A program made the translations under genes and the position numbers. DNA of 33,707 bases, taken from positions 1 through 33,707 of the forward strand of contig JAETNQ010000038.1 of NCBI GenBank assembly GCA_021772075.1. The letters run 5' to 3'. This stretch comes from Lachnospiraceae bacterium. GTDB lineage: Bacteria; Bacillota; Clostridia; Lachnospirales; Lachnospiraceae. Every line of letters begins with the position of its first letter. Within the stretch, counting starts at the first letter, position 1. Below, one piece after another: positions 1 to 6,981 of this stretch. Under the pieces are notes generated by a model, which saw nothing but the letters and a program-made list of their open reading frames with translations, ran no database searches and was not told where the DNA came from.

Positions 1-1
1 A

Positions 2-418
2 ACAAGTAAGAACGGCGAAAAAAATATCCTGTCCAATATGTATGTGGCAACAGTGATCACCGCGATCTGCGGCTTTATCCTCTGCCTGGCAGGTTATCAG
101 AAAGTATGGCCTTTGTTTGGCGCGGCAAACCAGCTCGTAGCTGTTCCCGCATTCCTTGCGGCAGCTACCTACTTAAAGAAGATCGGCAAAAACAACAAGA
201 TGCTCTATTTCCCGATCATCTTCATGTCCGCTGCAACACTTTGTTCTCTGGTATTATCCTTCAAGAACAATATCGCAGCTATTGTTGGGGGGGCAGAAGG
301 CACGGCATTATTTACCTGCATCCTGCAGGATGTGATCATCGTTCCTCTTGTGATTCTGGCTGTTATTCTGATTGTTGAAGGTACTCAGGTACTGACAGGG
401 AAGAAGAAAGTGGCTTAA
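2..418 (+). CDS. cstA: CstA-family transporter, C-terminal part
   Basis: The gene enters from the left edge; the frame is open from base 2 and ends with TAA at 416-418, leaving the last 138 residues. These hold several hydrophobic helices and a stretch with AGYQKVWPLFGAANQLVA, typical of the end of CstA (carbon starvation protein A) transporters, which take up peptides or pyruvate across the cytoplasmic membrane. The C-terminus is short and basic (TGKKKVA). A strong terminator follows at 454-537, so it ends its transcription unit. The family call rests on the conserved tail only; the substrate cannot be told from this fragment. Confidence 0.85.
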   Translation, partial: TSKNGEKNILSNMYVATVITAICGFILCLAGYQKVWPLFGAANQLVAVPAFLAAATYLKKIGKNNKMLYFPIIFMSAATLCSLVLSFKNNIAAIVGGAEGTALFTCILQDVIIVPLVILAVILIVEGTQVLTGKKKVA

Positions 419-453
419 GAATTGACTGTAATATTGAAATAGAACTGAAACAG

Positions 454-537
454 AATCCGCCCGTCCGGATCGTGATAACCTTGAAGATGCAAAAAGCAGT
501 AATACAGGGTTTGGGATCCGGGTGGGCGGATTTTTAT
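454..537 (+). terminator. Rho-independent terminator of cstA
   Basis: Arms at 454-471 and 515-532 pair over 18 positions, two of them G-U wobbles, around a 43-base loop, and a run of T follows. The position just after the cstA stop fits a transcription terminator. The loop is longer than usual. Confidence 0.7.
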
Positions 538-575
538 TTGGGAAGCAGAGGATGTCGGGCAGAACAGAAGAATGA

Positions 576-604
576 TTGCAATATGAATGGAAGAATGCTA
601 TAAT
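576..604 (+). promoter_or_regulatory. Sigma-A promoter of the transglutaminase-like gene
   Basis: TTGCAA at 576-581, a 17-base spacer, and TATAAT at 599-604 preceded by TG one base upstream (extended -10). Transcription would start near 611, about 50 bases before the GTG start at 660. This is close to a consensus vegetative promoter. Confidence 0.8.
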
Positions 605-659
605 GAATTCGGGAAAGCACCAGTAAGTACATGATAAATTACCTAACAGGAGGGATGCA

Positions 660-2435
660 GTGAAAAAAATTTTATTGAAACATTTATCAAGTGGTATATT
701 GATACTTTTCTTTGTGTTGCTTTGCTCAATGCCGGTTTTTGCCAAAACAGTTTCTGGAAATGATCCGGAACTTGTTACCGGGGGGGTGATGCGGGCAGCG
801 TCAGGTACAACAACCTGGGAAGCTGAAGAAGACGGCGTTACATTCAAGGTTACATATCCTTCTGACATTTCCTGCGGTGAGCCTGTCGCTTTCAAATTTG
901 AAACCGTGGATGATAGTGGCCAGTTAATGGCGGATGTGAAATACAGAATACATTCCTTAATGGTTTATGATGGTGCCGAGTATGTAAGCGTATATGATGT
1001 AAGCTATGGCCAGAACAGTGCGTATAAACCCGATACGGCCTGGAATTTTACATTTTACGCTTCCGGGAAGTATTATATCAGATTTAATGCATTGGTTAGC
1101 GGGAAGAGTATGGATACGGGCTCTTTTGATCGGGGAATTGTGTTAAATATTAATGATCCATCTTATCCTTCTGTAGAGGAAATTGTTGAGGAAGTAGCCG
1201 GAACATGTGTGACTCAGTGTGCAACGGATTTTGATAAGGCGTTATGGTTGAACGACTGGCTGGTTGACAACTGCAGCTATGACAATACTTTATCTTTCTG
1301 TTCGGCGGAAGGGGCGCTGGCAAGGAAAGCAGGTACCTGCGAGGCCTATCACAGAGCGTATGTGATGCTTTTGAATAAGGCAGGGATTGCTACCGGCAGA
1401 ATTACAGGCAACGGGCATGTGTGGACTGCAGTGAAGCTGGATGGGAAATGGTATCAGGTAGATACTACATGGAATGATGCCGGTTATGAAGATCCGAATG
1501 TGGATCTGCAGCATTTGTATTTTGGACTCAATGATACCATCACATCTATGGTGCATTCAGAGCATAAACCTGTTCCGGGATATGAATCCAATTCTCTGGA
1601 AAATAATTATTTTATTAAAACAGGGAAAATAGCAAAATGGGCGGAGCCGCAGATACAGGCAGTGCAGAAGCATATTGATGCGGGAGAGACAAGTTTTTCC
1701 CTCGAAATTAAGAATACCTATTATGCGGATGTGTTGTACAGTCTGGTGGCTCATGTTCTGACAAATACATCATGGTCAGCCAATGGCCATAAGGTAGATC
1801 TTAAGGCGGAATACCGTCCGAATTATTTGGACAACGGAAATATAGACGAACAGAATGGCACCATACTCTGCCAGGTTCAGGATAATGCTGATACAGGCGA
1901 AAACGGAAGCAACGGTGGAAATGGAAGCAGCGCCGGAAGCGGAAACGGTGGCGGAAATGGAAGCAGCGGCGGAAGCGGAAACGGTGGCGGAAATGGAAGC
2001 AGCGGCGGAAGCGGAAACGTTGGTGGAAATGGAAGCAGCGGCGGAAGTGGAAACAGCGGCGGAAGTGGAAGCAGCAGTGGAAATGGTGGATGGACCGGAA
2101 GCCTGAGCGAAGACGGAAGAATAATCAAAAATGGAAGATGGGGCGTAACCGTATACGGGGGCGTAGAATATGCGCCGGTGTTTAATTTTGATTATTATGT
2201 CAGCAGATATGCAGATATCAGGATGGCGTTTGGCAATAACGAACAGGCAGTATTAGATCATTTTATAAATTATGGAATGATGGAAGGCCGTTCGGCACAG
2301 GCAGATTTCAATGTATATTTTTACAGAAACAGCTATCCGGATTTGGAAGATGCATTCGGCGATGATTTAAAAAGTTATTTCTATCATTATCTGAATTATG
2401 GTATCAAGGAAGGGCGTAAGGGAATTCCGCAGTAA
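660..2435 (+). CDS. Secreted transglutaminase-like protein with Gly/Ser linker and C-terminal repeats
   Basis: 591 residues. The GTG start at 660 is chosen because AGGAGGG (648-654) sits 5 bases upstream. Residues 1-29 are a signal peptide ending PVFA-K. A transglutaminase-like core lies around residues 170-290 with the triad Cys227 (KAGTCEAYHRA), His253 (NGHVWTAV) and Asp268 (YQVDTTWND); such domains act as cysteine proteases, deamidases or crosslinkers on exported proteins. Residues about 425-480 are a low-complexity linker of Gly, Ser and Asn built from repeated GSGNGGGNGSS units. Residues about 509-591 hold two copies of a 40-residue repeat ending in YG..EGR, also found three times in the next gene. 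That shared module probably anchors both proteins to the surface, but its ligand is unknown. The substrate cannot be predicted. Confidence 0.85.
   Translation: MKKILLKHLSSGILILFFVLLCSMPVFAKTVSGNDPELVTGGVMRAASGTTTWEAEEDGVTFKVTYPSDISCGEPVAFKFETVDDSGQLMADVKYRIHSLMVYDGAEYVSVYDVSYGQNSAYKPDTAWNFTFYASGKYYIRFNALVSGKSMDTGSFDRGIVLNINDPSYPSVEEIVEEVAGTCVTQCATDFDKALWLNDWLVDNCSYDNTLSFCSAEGALARKAGTCEAYHRAYVMLLNKAGIATGRITGNGHVWTAVKLDGKWYQVDTTWNDAGYEDPNVDLQHLYFGLNDTITSMVHSEHKPVPGYESNSLENNYFIKTGKIAKWAEPQIQAVQKHIDAGETSFSLEIKNTYYADVLYSLVAHVLTNTSWSANGHKVDLKAEYRPNYLDNGNIDEQNGTILCQVQDNADTGENGSNGGNGSSAGSGNGGGNGSSGGSGNGGGNGSSGGSGNVGGNGSSGGSGNSGGSGSSSGNGGWTGSLSEDGRIIKNGRWGVTVYGGVEYAPVFNFDYYVSRYADIRMAFGNNEQAVLDHFINYGMMEGRSAQADFNVYFYRNSYPDLEDAFGDDLKSYFYHYLNYGIKEGRKGIPQ
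1900..2095 (+). repeat. In-frame tandem repeat encoding the Gly/Ser/Asn linker
   Basis: Imperfect tandem units of about 36 bases built on GGAAATGGAAGCAGCGGC alternate with GGAAGCGGAAACGGTGGC. Copy-number change in multiples of three would lengthen or shorten the linker without breaking the frame. Confidence 0.75.
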
Positions 2436-2509
2436 GGAACGAGAGTATAGTGAAAGAAAAGAACCGGAATCGGGCTTTAAAAACGGGATTCAGAACAGGA
2501 GATGATAAC

Positions 2510-3400
2510 ATGAGAAAAAGACTTCAAAAACTGTTTGCAGGTGTCGGTATGATGTTTGCGCTGTTCATCGGAGGTGGTATTGTGGCTGATGCGGCGAATT
2601 ATGCGGATCTGTTCGATGCATCTTATTACGCAGAGAAGAATCCCGATGTAGTGGCGGCATTCGGTACGGATGCAAACGTGTTGTACAGTCACTATGTCAA
2701 TAATGGTATCCATGAGGGACGAAATGCAGGGCCCCTCTTTGACGTAAAAAAATACAGGGAAAATAATAGCGATCTGGAAGGGCTCTATGCTGATAACTGG
2801 GCGGCATATGTCAATCAGTATCTGACGGAGGGACTGAAGGAAGGCCGTATCGGTTATGGCGAGGAATTTGATGCTGCATCATATGCCAACAGATATTCAG
2901 ATCTGAGAAATGTCTACGGCTATGATGTGAAGAGGCTTTATACTCATTACATAACGTGTGGAAAAAAAGAGGGGCGAAATGCTTCCTGGGAGACAACAGA
3001 CGCCGAGAAAAAAGAGGAAAATAAAAAGCCGGTATTAAACGGTCATCTGGTATCAAGAAAGGCAAATCAGTTATTTAAAATAACCAATGAGGAGAGAAGA
3101 CTGTGGGGCGTAAGAAACCTCACCTGGGATAATTCTCTCGCGGCGCTTGCAGAAACCCGTGCAATGGAACTGCCGATCAGGTATGACCATGTACGCCCCA
3201 ATGGAGACAGCATCTATGAATATCATGTCGATGAAGAAAATATTTCCATGTGGTACGATGATGCTGAGGATGTTCATTATGCTTTCATGAAAGACTGGAG
3301 AGATGCCAATATTATCATCGATCCGGATCTCAGGAAAGTCGGAATTGCCTGCTATGAGGTGGGCGGTGTGTACTATTGGTGCGAACTTTTCCGTGAGTAA
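2510..3400 (+). CDS. Secreted CAP/SCP-domain protein with three surface repeats
   Basis: 296 residues from ATG 2510, chosen over an upstream in-frame GTG (2450) because AGGAGAT (2497-2503) is 6 bases upstream and the product then begins with a signal peptide (MRKRLQKLFAGVGMMFALF, cut near ADAA). Residues 35-71, 77-113 and 119-156 are three copies of a repeat with the pattern D..YY....PD...FG.....L..HY...GI.EGR, matching the two at the end of the preceding protein. Residues 185-296 look like a CAP/SCP domain: NEERRLWG, LTWDNSLAALAETRAMEL, then H227 and RPNG. Bacterial CAP proteins are exported and mostly of unknown function. The 74-base gap after the transglutaminase-like gene, without a terminator, suggests one operon. 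Confidence 0.8.
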   Translation: MRKRLQKLFAGVGMMFALFIGGGIVADAANYADLFDASYYAEKNPDVVAAFGTDANVLYSHYVNNGIHEGRNAGPLFDVKKYRENNSDLEGLYADNWAAYVNQYLTEGLKEGRIGYGEEFDAASYANRYSDLRNVYGYDVKRLYTHYITCGKKEGRNASWETTDAEKKEENKKPVLNGHLVSRKANQLFKITNEERRLWGVRNLTWDNSLAALAETRAMELPIRYDHVRPNGDSIYEYHVDEENISMWYDDAEDVHYAFMKDWRDANIIIDPDLRKVGIACYEVGGVYYWCELFRE

Positions 3401-3460
3401 ACGACAAAAAATTTAAAAATATCGGAATTTTTGGGAGAATTGCTGCTTCATTGTAAAATG

Positions 3461-3503
3461 AAATGCGACAAGAGTTAATAAACTCTATCGCATTTCTTTT
3501 TTT
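3461..3503 (+). terminator. Rho-independent terminator after the CAP-domain gene
   Basis: AAATGCGA (3461-3468) pairs with TCGCATTT (3488-3495) and AGAGTT (3471-3476) with AACTCT (3481-3486); a T-rich run follows. It closes the host operon and marks the latest point at which the host sequence is clearly recognisable. Confidence 0.75.
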
Positions 3504-3518
3504 ATACGCTTTTATAGG

Positions 3519-3562
3519 GGAATGTGTCAAGGGTTTAAAGACTTTTGGCACATTCCTTTTTA
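3519..3562 (+). terminator. Second rho-independent terminator at the host-prophage boundary
   Basis: GGAATGTGTCAA (3519-3530) pairs with TTGGCACATTCC (3545-3556) with one G-U pair around a 14-base loop, followed by TTTTTA. Two terminators in tandem, the second just before the first phage-like gene, would insulate the prophage from host transcription. The attachment site could lie here, but the other end is not in the window. Confidence 0.65.
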
Positions 3563-3590
3563 TTTTGGAGCGATAGGAGGTGTAGAAAGC

Positions 3591-3773
3591 GTGAGAAAAG
3601 GTAATAGGCGATTGAACTATGAGGACAGAAAACGGATTGAAAAAATGAAAGAGCAGGGGGCGAGAGTGATTGTAATTGCTGACACTATCGGGGTCCACCG
3701 TGCGACTATCTACAACGAGTTAAAGCGTGGAGGTACACCCTATCGGGCGGAAGTCGCACAAAGGACGGTATAG
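3591..3773 (+). CDS. Small helix-turn-helix protein, IS30-N-terminus-like
   Basis: 60 residues from GTG 3591, which has AGGAGGT at 3575-3581. An upstream ATG (3522) in the same frame lies inside a terminator hairpin and is not used as start. The product is one helix-turn-helix: RLNYEDRKRIEKMKEQGAR followed by IADTIGVHRATIYNELKRGG, as in the DNA-binding head of IS30-type transposases and many small phage regulators. There is no transposase catalytic domain, and the gene is complete, so it is probably a stand-alone DNA-binding protein. It is the first gene of the phage-like block. Confidence 0.7.
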   Translation: MRKGNRRLNYEDRKRIEKMKEQGARVIVIADTIGVHRATIYNELKRGGTPYRAEVAQRTV

Positions 3774-3775
3774 GT

Positions 3776-3988
3776 ATGGAAATGGTAGGGGAAGCGTTGC
3801 AGGAAAAGGCTAGGGAATTGGCGGATATGGTCGGTAGCGTGGTAGTAGATGAAGCGTTGCCGTTGGAGGTATTGGAAGCCGTGGCGGATTGTCCGAAAGA
3901 GGATTGCAGGCAGATTAGGCAGGCGGTACAGGATATGCAGGAAGAGCAGCAGGCAATAGAGAGAATGACCGCAGGAAAGGAGGGGTAG
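3776..3988 (+). CDS. Hypothetical acidic helical protein
   Basis: 70 residues, starting 2 bases after the previous stop and ending 1 base before the next start, so translation is probably coupled. Composition is rich in Glu, Ala, Val and Gln, with a predicted helical C-terminus (QAVQDMQEEQQAIERM). Two cysteines (CPKEDC) are four residues apart. I do not recognise a family. Confidence 0.5.
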   Translation: MEMVGEALQEKARELADMVGSVVVDEALPLEVLEAVADCPKEDCRQIRQAVQDMQEEQQAIERMTAGKEG

Positions 3989-3989
3989 C

Positions 3990-4193
3990 GTGGCGAGTAA
4001 AACGGAAAAGCACACGGTAGCGTACAGGAACGTGAAAAAGTGTGAGTTTCATAATATCGGGTCGCATATCGTGGCGACAAGCATAATCGGCGGTACTACG
4101 TTTTGTGCGTTCTTTGATTCGGGATTGCATACCGAGGAAAGCATAAGGCGGAGAGGAAGCATAAAGTTACATTCAATTTATTCTAAAAAATAG
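3990..4193 (+). CDS. Hypothetical small basic protein
   Basis: 67 residues from GTG 3990, with AAAGGAGGGG just upstream. The central part (HNIGSHIVATSIIGGTTFCAF) could form a small beta fold; the C-terminus is basic. No family is recognised. It directly precedes the DGR-type target gene and probably shares its transcript. Confidence 0.45.
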   Translation: MASKTEKHTVAYRNVKKCEFHNIGSHIVATSIIGGTTFCAFFDSGLHTEESIRRRGSIKLHSIYSKK

Positions 4194-4207
4194 GAGGAAA
4201 AGAGGAA

Positions 4208-5203
4208 ATGAGCGAAGCAATCAAGCACAACAATGTAGTGATTTTTGATGATAGGGGGATTCCCTCTATTATGGTCCGGTTTGAGAATCCGAGGGCAGCA
4301 GTTACCCCGGAAATGTTCATTATCGGAGGGGAAGAGGTAGACGCTATCTATATTTCCAAGTACCCCAATAAGGTAATCAAGGGCAGGGCGTACAGTCTGC
4401 CAATGGTAGACCCGACAACGGAAATTACCTTTGATGAAGCCTTGGCAGCTTGCCGGACAAAGGGCGAGGGGTGGCACTTAATGACCGCTACCGAGTGGGA
4501 ATATCTGTTAAATGACAGCCGGAAGAAAGGCACATTGCCCCACGGTAATACGGATTGGGGAAATGACTATTACCACAAGGAAGAGCAGGGGGAGCGTGAG
4601 GGTTGCGGATACGGCAGGACGCTTACAGGAAGTGGCCCGGATACATGGAATCACGACCACACCGTATACGGAGTATCAGACCTTAACGGCTTGGTATGGG
4701 AATGGTTGGCAGGGGTGCGTATCGTAAACGGCGTATTGGAGTACATACCGAACAATGACGCAGCCTTGGCAGGGTGCGACCTTTCAAAGGATAGCGAGAA
4801 ATGGCAGAGGATTACCACGGACCAGGGAGGAAAAACCGCCGTGAGGGTCAATGTCGAAGGCGGGGGAATCACGATTACCGACAAGGCAGCAGGCGAGGAC
4901 TACACCCCGGACTATGACGGCGTATCTTGGGAGGATTTAAAGGTTGACTTGCAGGAGATACCGCAGGCGTTACGGTACTTGGGAATCCTGCCCGAAAACG
5001 GCATAGAAGAGGAAAAGAATACCTATGTATGGTTTGACGCTACCGAGGGGGAATATCTGCCTTTCCGGGGGTCGGGTTTCAACTCTACGTCCCATTCGGG
5101 ACCGTCCGCCCTCCCCTTGCTTGATCCCCGTTCCTACTCTGGCATCAGCGTGGGCTTCCGCTCTGCTTTTTACGAGGTAAACGGCAAACTGATTACTGAA
5201 TAA
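4208..5203 (+). CDS. Formylglycine-enzyme/C-type-lectin-fold protein, probable DGR target
   Basis: 331 residues from ATG 4208 (AGGAGGAAAAGAGG upstream). The body resembles SUMF1/FGE-sulfatase folds as used in phage variable proteins: FDEALAACRTKGEGWHLMTATEWEYL near residues 79-104, then SDLNGLVWEWLAG near 157-169. The last 45 residues have the layout of a DGR variable region: PFRGSGFNSTSHSG, then LLDPRSYSGISVGFRS. Variable codons are followed by the conserved VGFRS end. Adenine is scarce here on the coding strand (9 in 100 bases at 5061-5160 by hand count), as expected where template adenines have been randomised. A GGTA-loop hairpin lies 7 bases after the stop. In known phages such proteins sit at tail tips or fibres and bind receptors. 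No reverse transcriptase is in the window. Confidence 0.8.
   Translation: MSEAIKHNNVVIFDDRGIPSIMVRFENPRAAVTPEMFIIGGEEVDAIYISKYPNKVIKGRAYSLPMVDPTTEITFDEALAACRTKGEGWHLMTATEWEYLLNDSRKKGTLPHGNTDWGNDYYHKEEQGEREGCGYGRTLTGSGPDTWNHDHTVYGVSDLNGLVWEWLAGVRIVNGVLEYIPNNDAALAGCDLSKDSEKWQRITTDQGGKTAVRVNVEGGGITITDKAAGEDYTPDYDGVSWEDLKVDLQEIPQALRYLGILPENGIEEEKNTYVWFDATEGEYLPFRGSGFNSTSHSGPSALPLLDPRSYSGISVGFRSAFYEVNGKLITE
5066..5167 (+). other. Putative DGR variable region (VR)
   Basis: Spans codons 287-320 of the lectin-fold gene. Coding-strand adenines are strongly depleted and C/T-rich codons dominate, unlike the purine-rich flanks. Several likely mutated positions have the NNC form expected from AAC template codons (TAC, GGC, AGC in the PRSYSGISVGFRS segment). 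The GC-rich end GTGGGCTTCCGCTCTGC could be the initiation-of-mutagenic-homology site. No matching template repeat was seen in the window. Confidence 0.7.
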
Positions 5204-5210
5204 CTGTTTA

Positions 5211-5228
5211 GGGGTGCGGTAGCACCCC
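5211..5228 (+). other. DGR-type target-recognition hairpin
   Basis: GGGGTGC (5211-5217), loop GGTA (5218-5221), GCACCCC (5222-5228): a perfect 7-bp stem with a four-base loop of the GRNA type, just downstream of the variable region. Hairpins of this size, loop and position are known to be needed for efficient retrohoming in phage DGRs. There is no T-run, so a terminator is less likely. Confidence 0.7.
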
Positions 5229-5251
5229 ATGAGAAGAAAGGAGTGGTAAAC

Positions 5252-5494
5252 GTGGCGGATAAAATCAGATGTGCAGATTGCGGACATTGCAAAGGGTTTC
5301 GGAAAATGAGTAATACAAGGTCGAGTTTTTCATGTGAACACCCCGACCAAAGATATATCTTGGATTATTTCAAAGACCATAGAATACAAAAAATGCCCGG
5401 TTTCCTTGGGTACGGAAAGCCGTTTTCAAGCGAAGTGCCTATAAAAACGTCCCCGGCGTGGTGTCCTAAGAAAAAGCAGGAGGGCGGAAAGTGA
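5252..5494 (+). CDS. Small cysteine-rich (zinc-ribbon-like) protein
   Basis: 80 residues from GTG 5252, preferred over GTG 5243 because AAAGGAG (5237-5243) is then 8 bases away. CADCGHCKG near the N-terminus plus later cysteines (SCEHPDQ, PAWCPKK) suggest a metal-binding knuckle. Similar small proteins are common in Firmicutes phages and have no assigned role. It overlaps the next start by four bases (GTGA). Confidence 0.55.
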   Translation: MADKIRCADCGHCKGFRKMSNTRSSFSCEHPDQRYILDYFKDHRIQKMPGFLGYGKPFSSEVPIKTSPAWCPKKKQEGGK

Positions 5495-5661
5495 AAATAA
5501 TATCACAGGTAAGCGATTTTGGATTGACCGAGGGCAGGGAGTACGAGGTATTGGAAGAAAGTGCAGGATTCTACAAAGTGCAGCTTGACAACGGCAATAT
5601 TTCATACAGGAACGGCTATTTGTTCAATAAAGGCGAGGGAGGGGCGGAAGATGAAGTATAG
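5491..5661 (+). CDS. Small SH3-like hypothetical protein
   Basis: 56 residues from GTG 5491, overlapping the previous stop. It has GGAGGG upstream (5480-5485). The sequence begins MKIISQVSDFGLTEGREY and continues with alternating hydrophobic residues (YEVLEESAGFYKVQLDNGN), as in small SH3-like barrels of phage proteins. Its end overlaps the next gene by 11 bases. The function is unknown. Confidence 0.5.
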   Translation: MKIISQVSDFGLTEGREYEVLEESAGFYKVQLDNGNISYRNGYLFNKGEGGAEDEV

Positions 5662-6130
5662 GGCATTGGCGTACAACAAGGCGGAGGACAGATTTTATTA
5701 TGTTTACGGTCTGCCCTCTTACGGATTCGATACGGACGAAATCGGGGAAATGGGAACGCCGGACGGCGATTTTACGGAGATTAACCCCGCAACCCTTGGC
5801 AGGGGGACCGGCTACAAGGACATAACAGGCACGGAGATTTTCACGGGCGATATTACGGAGTTGGAAGTAGACGGAGGAAAACGGCGGTTTACGGTAATTG
5901 AAACTACGGTTGACCGGGAATATAACACCCTGCCCGGATTTGACGGTAAGACCGTGAAAGTGAGGTTGCAGGGGGTAATAGCCTTTGAGTGGCAGCAGGA
6001 CGGAAAAACCTATATCCTGCTACCGTGCGTGGATAAAAAGGGCGTATGCGATACGGAACGTATGCGGATTGTCGGGGATATTCACACAAGGGCGGAAAGG
6101 GGCGGTAATGGAAGCAAGGGCAAAGAGTAG
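5651..6130 (+). CDS. YopX-family protein
   Basis: 159 residues from ATG 5651, with GGAGGGGCGG upstream; an ATG at 5561 in the same frame lies inside the preceding small gene and has no ribosome site. It begins MKYRALAYNKAEDRFYYVYG and carries the YopX signature TGYKDITGTEIFTGDITELE near residues 53-72, followed by a beta-rich C-terminal part. YopX-like proteins are frequent in Gram-positive phages and have no firm function. It overlaps the following YopX-like gene. Confidence 0.7.
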   Translation: MKYRALAYNKAEDRFYYVYGLPSYGFDTDEIGEMGTPDGDFTEINPATLGRGTGYKDITGTEIFTGDITELEVDGGKRRFTVIETTVDREYNTLPGFDGKTVKVRLQGVIAFEWQQDGKTYILLPCVDKKGVCDTERMRIVGDIHTRAERGGNGSKGKE

Positions 6131-6719
6131 CGATACGCCCTACCCTATATGGGTGTATGGCGAATATATGACAGAACCGCCAAGGCGACCGGGCGGGGCA
6201 TTACGCCCCGTGGGTCACTACATAGATAAGGGCGGTTATCCGGGTGCAAATGTGTACGCCGTGGATATTGCCACCCTCTGCAAAAGCACGGCAGCGGTTG
6301 ACGGCAGGGGCAGCAGGATATACACGCAGGACATTCTTTTACACGAAGCAGAGGACGAAATAGGGTACTTTGTGGTTGAGGACGAAGAAACGGCGGTTGA
6401 TGTGGTTTGGGGCGAAATAGTGGCATTAGGACGCTTGCAGGCAGGGGATATAAGCGTGGTCGGCAATATGGTAGACTACCCGGACTTTGTGGAGGGTATG
6501 AGATACCACGTTGAGAACGGCTTAGAAGTGCCTTATCTGCCTGCATTGGATGTAATGGCTACACCTTTGCCGTTTCTGAAAATGACCTGTTTAAAATGCG
6601 GATATGTTACGCTTGGTTGCCGTTATGTGGCAAAGCATAAGGATTGTGGCGGATTCTTTACAATGGATTTTGCAACGAAAATATACAGAAAAGGAGAAAA
6701 GGAAAAGGCGTTTGCATAG
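6108..6719 (+). CDS. Second YopX-like protein with C-terminal zinc knuckle
   Basis: 203 residues from ATG 6108 inside the end of the previous gene; an earlier in-frame ATG at 5985 would overlap it by 145 bases and has no good ribosome site. The middle follows the YopX order (TLCKSTAAVDGRGSRIYTQD, then ILLHEAEDEIGYFVVED). A cysteine set near the end (CLKCGYVTLGCRY and KDCGG) may bind zinc. The tandem position suggests duplication of the upstream gene followed by divergence. The last codons form one arm of an inverted repeat at 6704-6739. Confidence 0.6.
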   Translation: MEARAKSSDTPYPIWVYGEYMTEPPRRPGGALRPVGHYIDKGGYPGANVYAVDIATLCKSTAAVDGRGSRIYTQDILLHEAEDEIGYFVVEDEETAVDVVWGEIVALGRLQAGDISVVGNMVDYPDFVEGMRYHVENGLEVPYLPALDVMATPLPFLKMTCLKCGYVTLGCRYVAKHKDCGGFFTMDFATKIYRKGEKEKAFA

Positions 6720-6739
6720 TGGCATACGCAAACGCCTTT
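6704..6739. repeat. Inverted repeat at the end of the left gene block
   Basis: AAAGGCGTTTGC (6704-6715) and GCAAACGCCTTT (6728-6739) form a perfect 12-bp stem with a 12-base loop. No T-run follows on the plus strand, so termination is possible but not clear. It separates the YopX genes from the replication region. Confidence 0.55.
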
Positions 6740-6743
6740 CATT

Positions 6744-6788
6744 GCCTTATAGCAAATAATTAAACCTACTCAAATTATACTATAAGGC
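6744..6788. repeat. Second inverted repeat upstream of the replication gene
   Basis: GCCTTATAG (6744-6752) and CTATAAGGC (6780-6788) form a perfect 9-bp stem with a 27-base AT-rich loop. With the neighbouring inverted repeat and the operator pair it makes the 262-base gap before the initiator gene rich in symmetric sequence; it could belong to an origin or a control region. Confidence 0.5.
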
Positions 6789-6885
6789 TTATGGAAAGTC
6801 AATAAGCAACCTCTGAAAACGTGTAGGAAATGGCACGTTTCGGACCTTGTATGGGGTATTAACATCAAGGACAATACTATATTAT

Positions 6886-6919
6886 ATACTTATATAAGTA
6901 CATATAGTTATATAAGTAT
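6886..6919. promoter_or_regulatory. Two operator-like palindromes upstream of the replication gene
   Basis: ATACTTATATAAGTAC (6886-6901) and ATAGTTATATAAGTAT (6904-6919), 18 bases apart centre to centre. They match the 16-base palindrome ATACTTATATAAGTAT found again at 14038, 14076 and 14119. TATACT at 6885-6890 could be a -10 box overlapping the first copy, so a bound protein would block transcription of the early genes. Binding by a repressor is inference; iterons or a centromere are alternatives. Confidence 0.6.
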
Positions 6920-6981
6920 ATGGTTGGTTTGATGTACCATTTATGAGGGGAGGGGTTGGGTAGTATAAGGAGAGTGCAGGA

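Noticed and set aside
287-293. Seven-G run in cstA as a phase-variation tract
   Set aside because: It is short, lies within a conserved membrane protein frame, and can be explained by two GGG glycine codons.
1877-2128. Minus-strand frame coding for a proline/leucine-rich protein
   Set aside because: It is the mirror of the Gly/Ser linker repeat in the secreted transglutaminase-like gene and has no ribosome site.
3454-3459. TAAAAT with TTGGGA 17 bases upstream, a possible promoter before the prophage
   Set aside because: It is followed within 2 bases by a terminator hairpin, and the -35 box matches poorly.
3591-3773. Remnant of an IS30-type transposase
   Set aside because: The gene is complete, with its own ribosome site and stop; no transposase catalytic residues or terminal repeats are present nearby.
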